NCBI GenBank assembly: GCA_965228265.1
Contig: OZ245804.1
Location: 434,001 to 498,000 of the forward strand
DNA: 64,000 nt
Direction: 5' to 3'
Source of the DNA: GCA-2732755 sp965228265
GTDB lineage: Bacteria > Planctomycetota > Phycisphaerae > Phycisphaerales > UBA1924
Shown: positions 62,902-64,000 of the stretch, piece after piece
Layout of the letters: each line of letters starts with the position of its first letter
Position numbering within the stretch: position 1 is the stretch's first letter
Program-made: the position numbers and the translations under genes
The notes under the pieces: generated by a model
Told to the model about the DNA's origin: nothing
Seen by the model: the letters and a program-made list of their open reading frames with translations, nothing else
Database searches by the model: none

Positions 62902-63267
62902 ATGGCGCGTCATTACAACTGGAAGACCGGCTGCGACGTCGAGGCCACGCTGAGCGTCATCGGGGGGCGGTGGAAACCCGTCCTGGTCTGTCACCTGCTC
63001 TCGGGTCGCAAACGCTTCGGCGAGCTGCGTCGGCTCACGCCCAACGCGACCGAGCGGATGATCACGCTCCAGCTGCGCGAGCTCGAGGCCGACGGCGTGA
63101 TCTCCCGGCACGTCTTTGCCGAGGTCCCGCCACGCGTGGAATACGAGGTCACCGAATTCGGGCGATCCCTCGAACCCGTGCTCCTGGCGATGCAGGAATG
63201 GGGCAGGGCCTTCAAAGCGCGACAGTCGGCAGCAGAGGCAGAGATCCGGGATTGCACCCCGGCGTGA
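62902..63267 (+). CDS. HxlR-family transcriptional regulator
   Basis: 121 residues. A winged helix with the family opening ATLSVIGGRWKPVLVCHLLSG and KRFGELRRLTPNATERMITLQLRELEADGVI. The Cys at residue 11 (KTGCDVE) is at the position of the sensing Cys in YodB/HypR-type regulators, so redox or electrophile sensing is plausible. Divergent from the reductase it probably controls. Confidence 0.93.
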   Translation: MARHYNWKTGCDVEATLSVIGGRWKPVLVCHLLSGRKRFGELRRLTPNATERMITLQLRELEADGVISRHVFAEVPPRVEYEVTEFGRSLEPVLLAMQEWGRAFKARQSAAEAEIRDCTPA

Positions 63268-63419
63268 TTGATCGTCAGGATCCCGCGTCCAGTTCGTGAA
63301 CCGACACGAATCCGGGATCGACATGCGAGGAACGGGAATCCCGCGGGCCAATCGGTGGTTCGTCACCTTGCCGCGGGGCTCATAGAGTTTGTACGCCCGC
63401 ACCGGGCTCGGAGAACACG

Positions 63420-64000
63420 ATGCGAACACTGGTGGCGATCCCTGTCTACAACGAGCAGAAGTACGTCGCCAGCGTTCTGGAGAAGGTTCGCCAGCACGCC
63501 GACCACATCCTCGTGATCGACGACGGCTCCAAAGACGCCACCCCCCAGCTCCTGGCCAACTTCCCCGTCGAAGTGATCCGCCACTCGACCAACCGGGGCT
63601 ACGGGCACTCGCTGATGGACGCCTTCCGATGGGCCGCGGTCGACGGGTTCGACTGGGTCATCACGATGGATTGCGACGAGCAGCACGAGCCGGCCTCGAT
63701 CCCCGCCTTCCTCGAGGCCGCCCGCGAGAATCGGGCCGACGTCATCAGCGGCTCACGCTACCTGATCCCCATCGAGATGCAGGAAGCCATCGGTTCACCC
63801 CCTCCCGAGCGGCGTGGCGTCAACGAGCTCATCACCGACGAACTCAACAGCAGGCTCGGGCTCTCGCTCACTGATGCGTTCTGCGGCTTCAAGGCCTTCC
63901 GCGTCTCGGCGCTGGCGGGCCTCACACTCGACGAGCAGGGCTACGCCTTCCCGATGCAGTTCTGGGTGCAGGCGGTCGCGGCTGGCCTTCGGATCGAAGA
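63420..64000 (+). CDS. Family 2 glycosyltransferase (partial, 3' end outside window)
   Basis: 193 residues are visible. GT-A fold: TLVAIPVYNEQKYVASVLEKV, the nucleotide loop HILVIDDGSKDATPQLL, GYGHSLMDAFRW and the metal motif TMDCDEQHEP, then SGSRYLI and a CGFKAFRVSALAGL acceptor segment. It resembles polyprenyl-phosphate mannosyltransferases. It may continue into a membrane domain beyond the window. It is similar in type to the enzyme at 29126 but is not a close copy. Confidence 0.9.
   Translation, partial: MRTLVAIPVYNEQKYVASVLEKVRQHADHILVIDDGSKDATPQLLANFPVEVIRHSTNRGYGHSLMDAFRWAAVDGFDWVITMDCDEQHEPASIPAFLEAARENRADVISGSRYLIPIEMQEAIGSPPPERRGVNELITDELNSRLGLSLTDAFCGFKAFRVSALAGLTLDEQGYAFPMQFWVQAVAAGLRIE

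Overview
The window is one contiguous stretch of GC-rich (roughly two-thirds G+C) bacterial chromosome with about 60 protein genes, three tRNA genes and a tmRNA gene. Several things point to a planctomycete, most likely class Phycisphaerae: an operon of Bat-like, DUF4175-like and Gln-rich proteins; several proteins with prepilin-type N-termini that are not near a pilus locus; a PEP-CTERM-type sorting signal; a dockerin-like segment on a beta-helix protein; a planctomycete-style membrane protein with a C-terminal zinc ribbon; and frequent GTG/TTG starts. The peptidoglycan genes (murE, murF, mraY, murA) and the DNR/DNPR-type MurE motif fit a planctomycete that makes meso-DAP peptidoglycan. The assignment is inference from gene content; no rRNA is present.

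Layout. 1-7141 (+): a translationally coupled operon of envelope proteins (end of a VWA/Bat-like protein, a 1215-aa membrane coiled-coil protein, a Gln-rich exported protein, a squalene-cyclase-like repeat protein, an exported NPCBM-like protein). 7138-12520 (-): mraY, murF, murE and queA. 12661-17059: a small unknown gene, a SpoIID-like protein, dprA, then lexA behind a long gene-poor leader that starts with an SOS-box-like palindrome. 17227-19560: ispD, an MscS channel and ssrA (tmRNA). 19861-25162: an orphan Eco57I-type adenine methyltransferase, a pseudopilin-like protein and a GT39 membrane glycosyltransferase. 25267-30450 (+): six start-stop-overlapping genes, three of them tandem sulfotransferase-like paralogues followed by a GT39-like protein, a GT2 glycosyltransferase and a zinc-ribbon membrane protein; this looks like a glycan-modifying unit. 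30422-34364: aat, three small paralogous membrane proteins and a glycogen debranching enzyme. 34407-39674: guaB, two tandem phytase-like exported proteins and ychF. 39752-43205 (-): three tandem pseudopilin-like proteins with a recent duplication, then tRNA-Arg. 43637-50199: a lipoprotein, a methyltransferase, murA, two unknown genes, and the regulatory cluster DUF502-hpf-ptsN-ptsH with tRNA-Ile. 50476-55142: a PEP-CTERM protein, a beta-helix protein, and a likely iron regulon of heme oxygenase and a ferritin-like protein that share a Fur-like palindrome. 55209-64000: a dicarboxylate/glutamate symporter, an ABC exporter, tRNA-Gln, a STAS protein with a small partner, a radical SAM protein, a quinone oxidoreductase divergent from an HxlR regulator, and the start of a GT2 glycosyltransferase.

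The most interesting signals are: a family of three intergenic double-hairpin palindromes (11346, 13034, 44149); the triplicated sulfotransferase operon; three tandem small membrane proteins with a shared charged motif; the paired Fur-like dyads; and the GAAC-N4-GTTC palindrome with a long empty leader before lexA. Start sites were adjusted where a Shine-Dalgarno sequence or a 4-base overlap made a choice clear. No database search was possible, so family names rest on recognised motifs.
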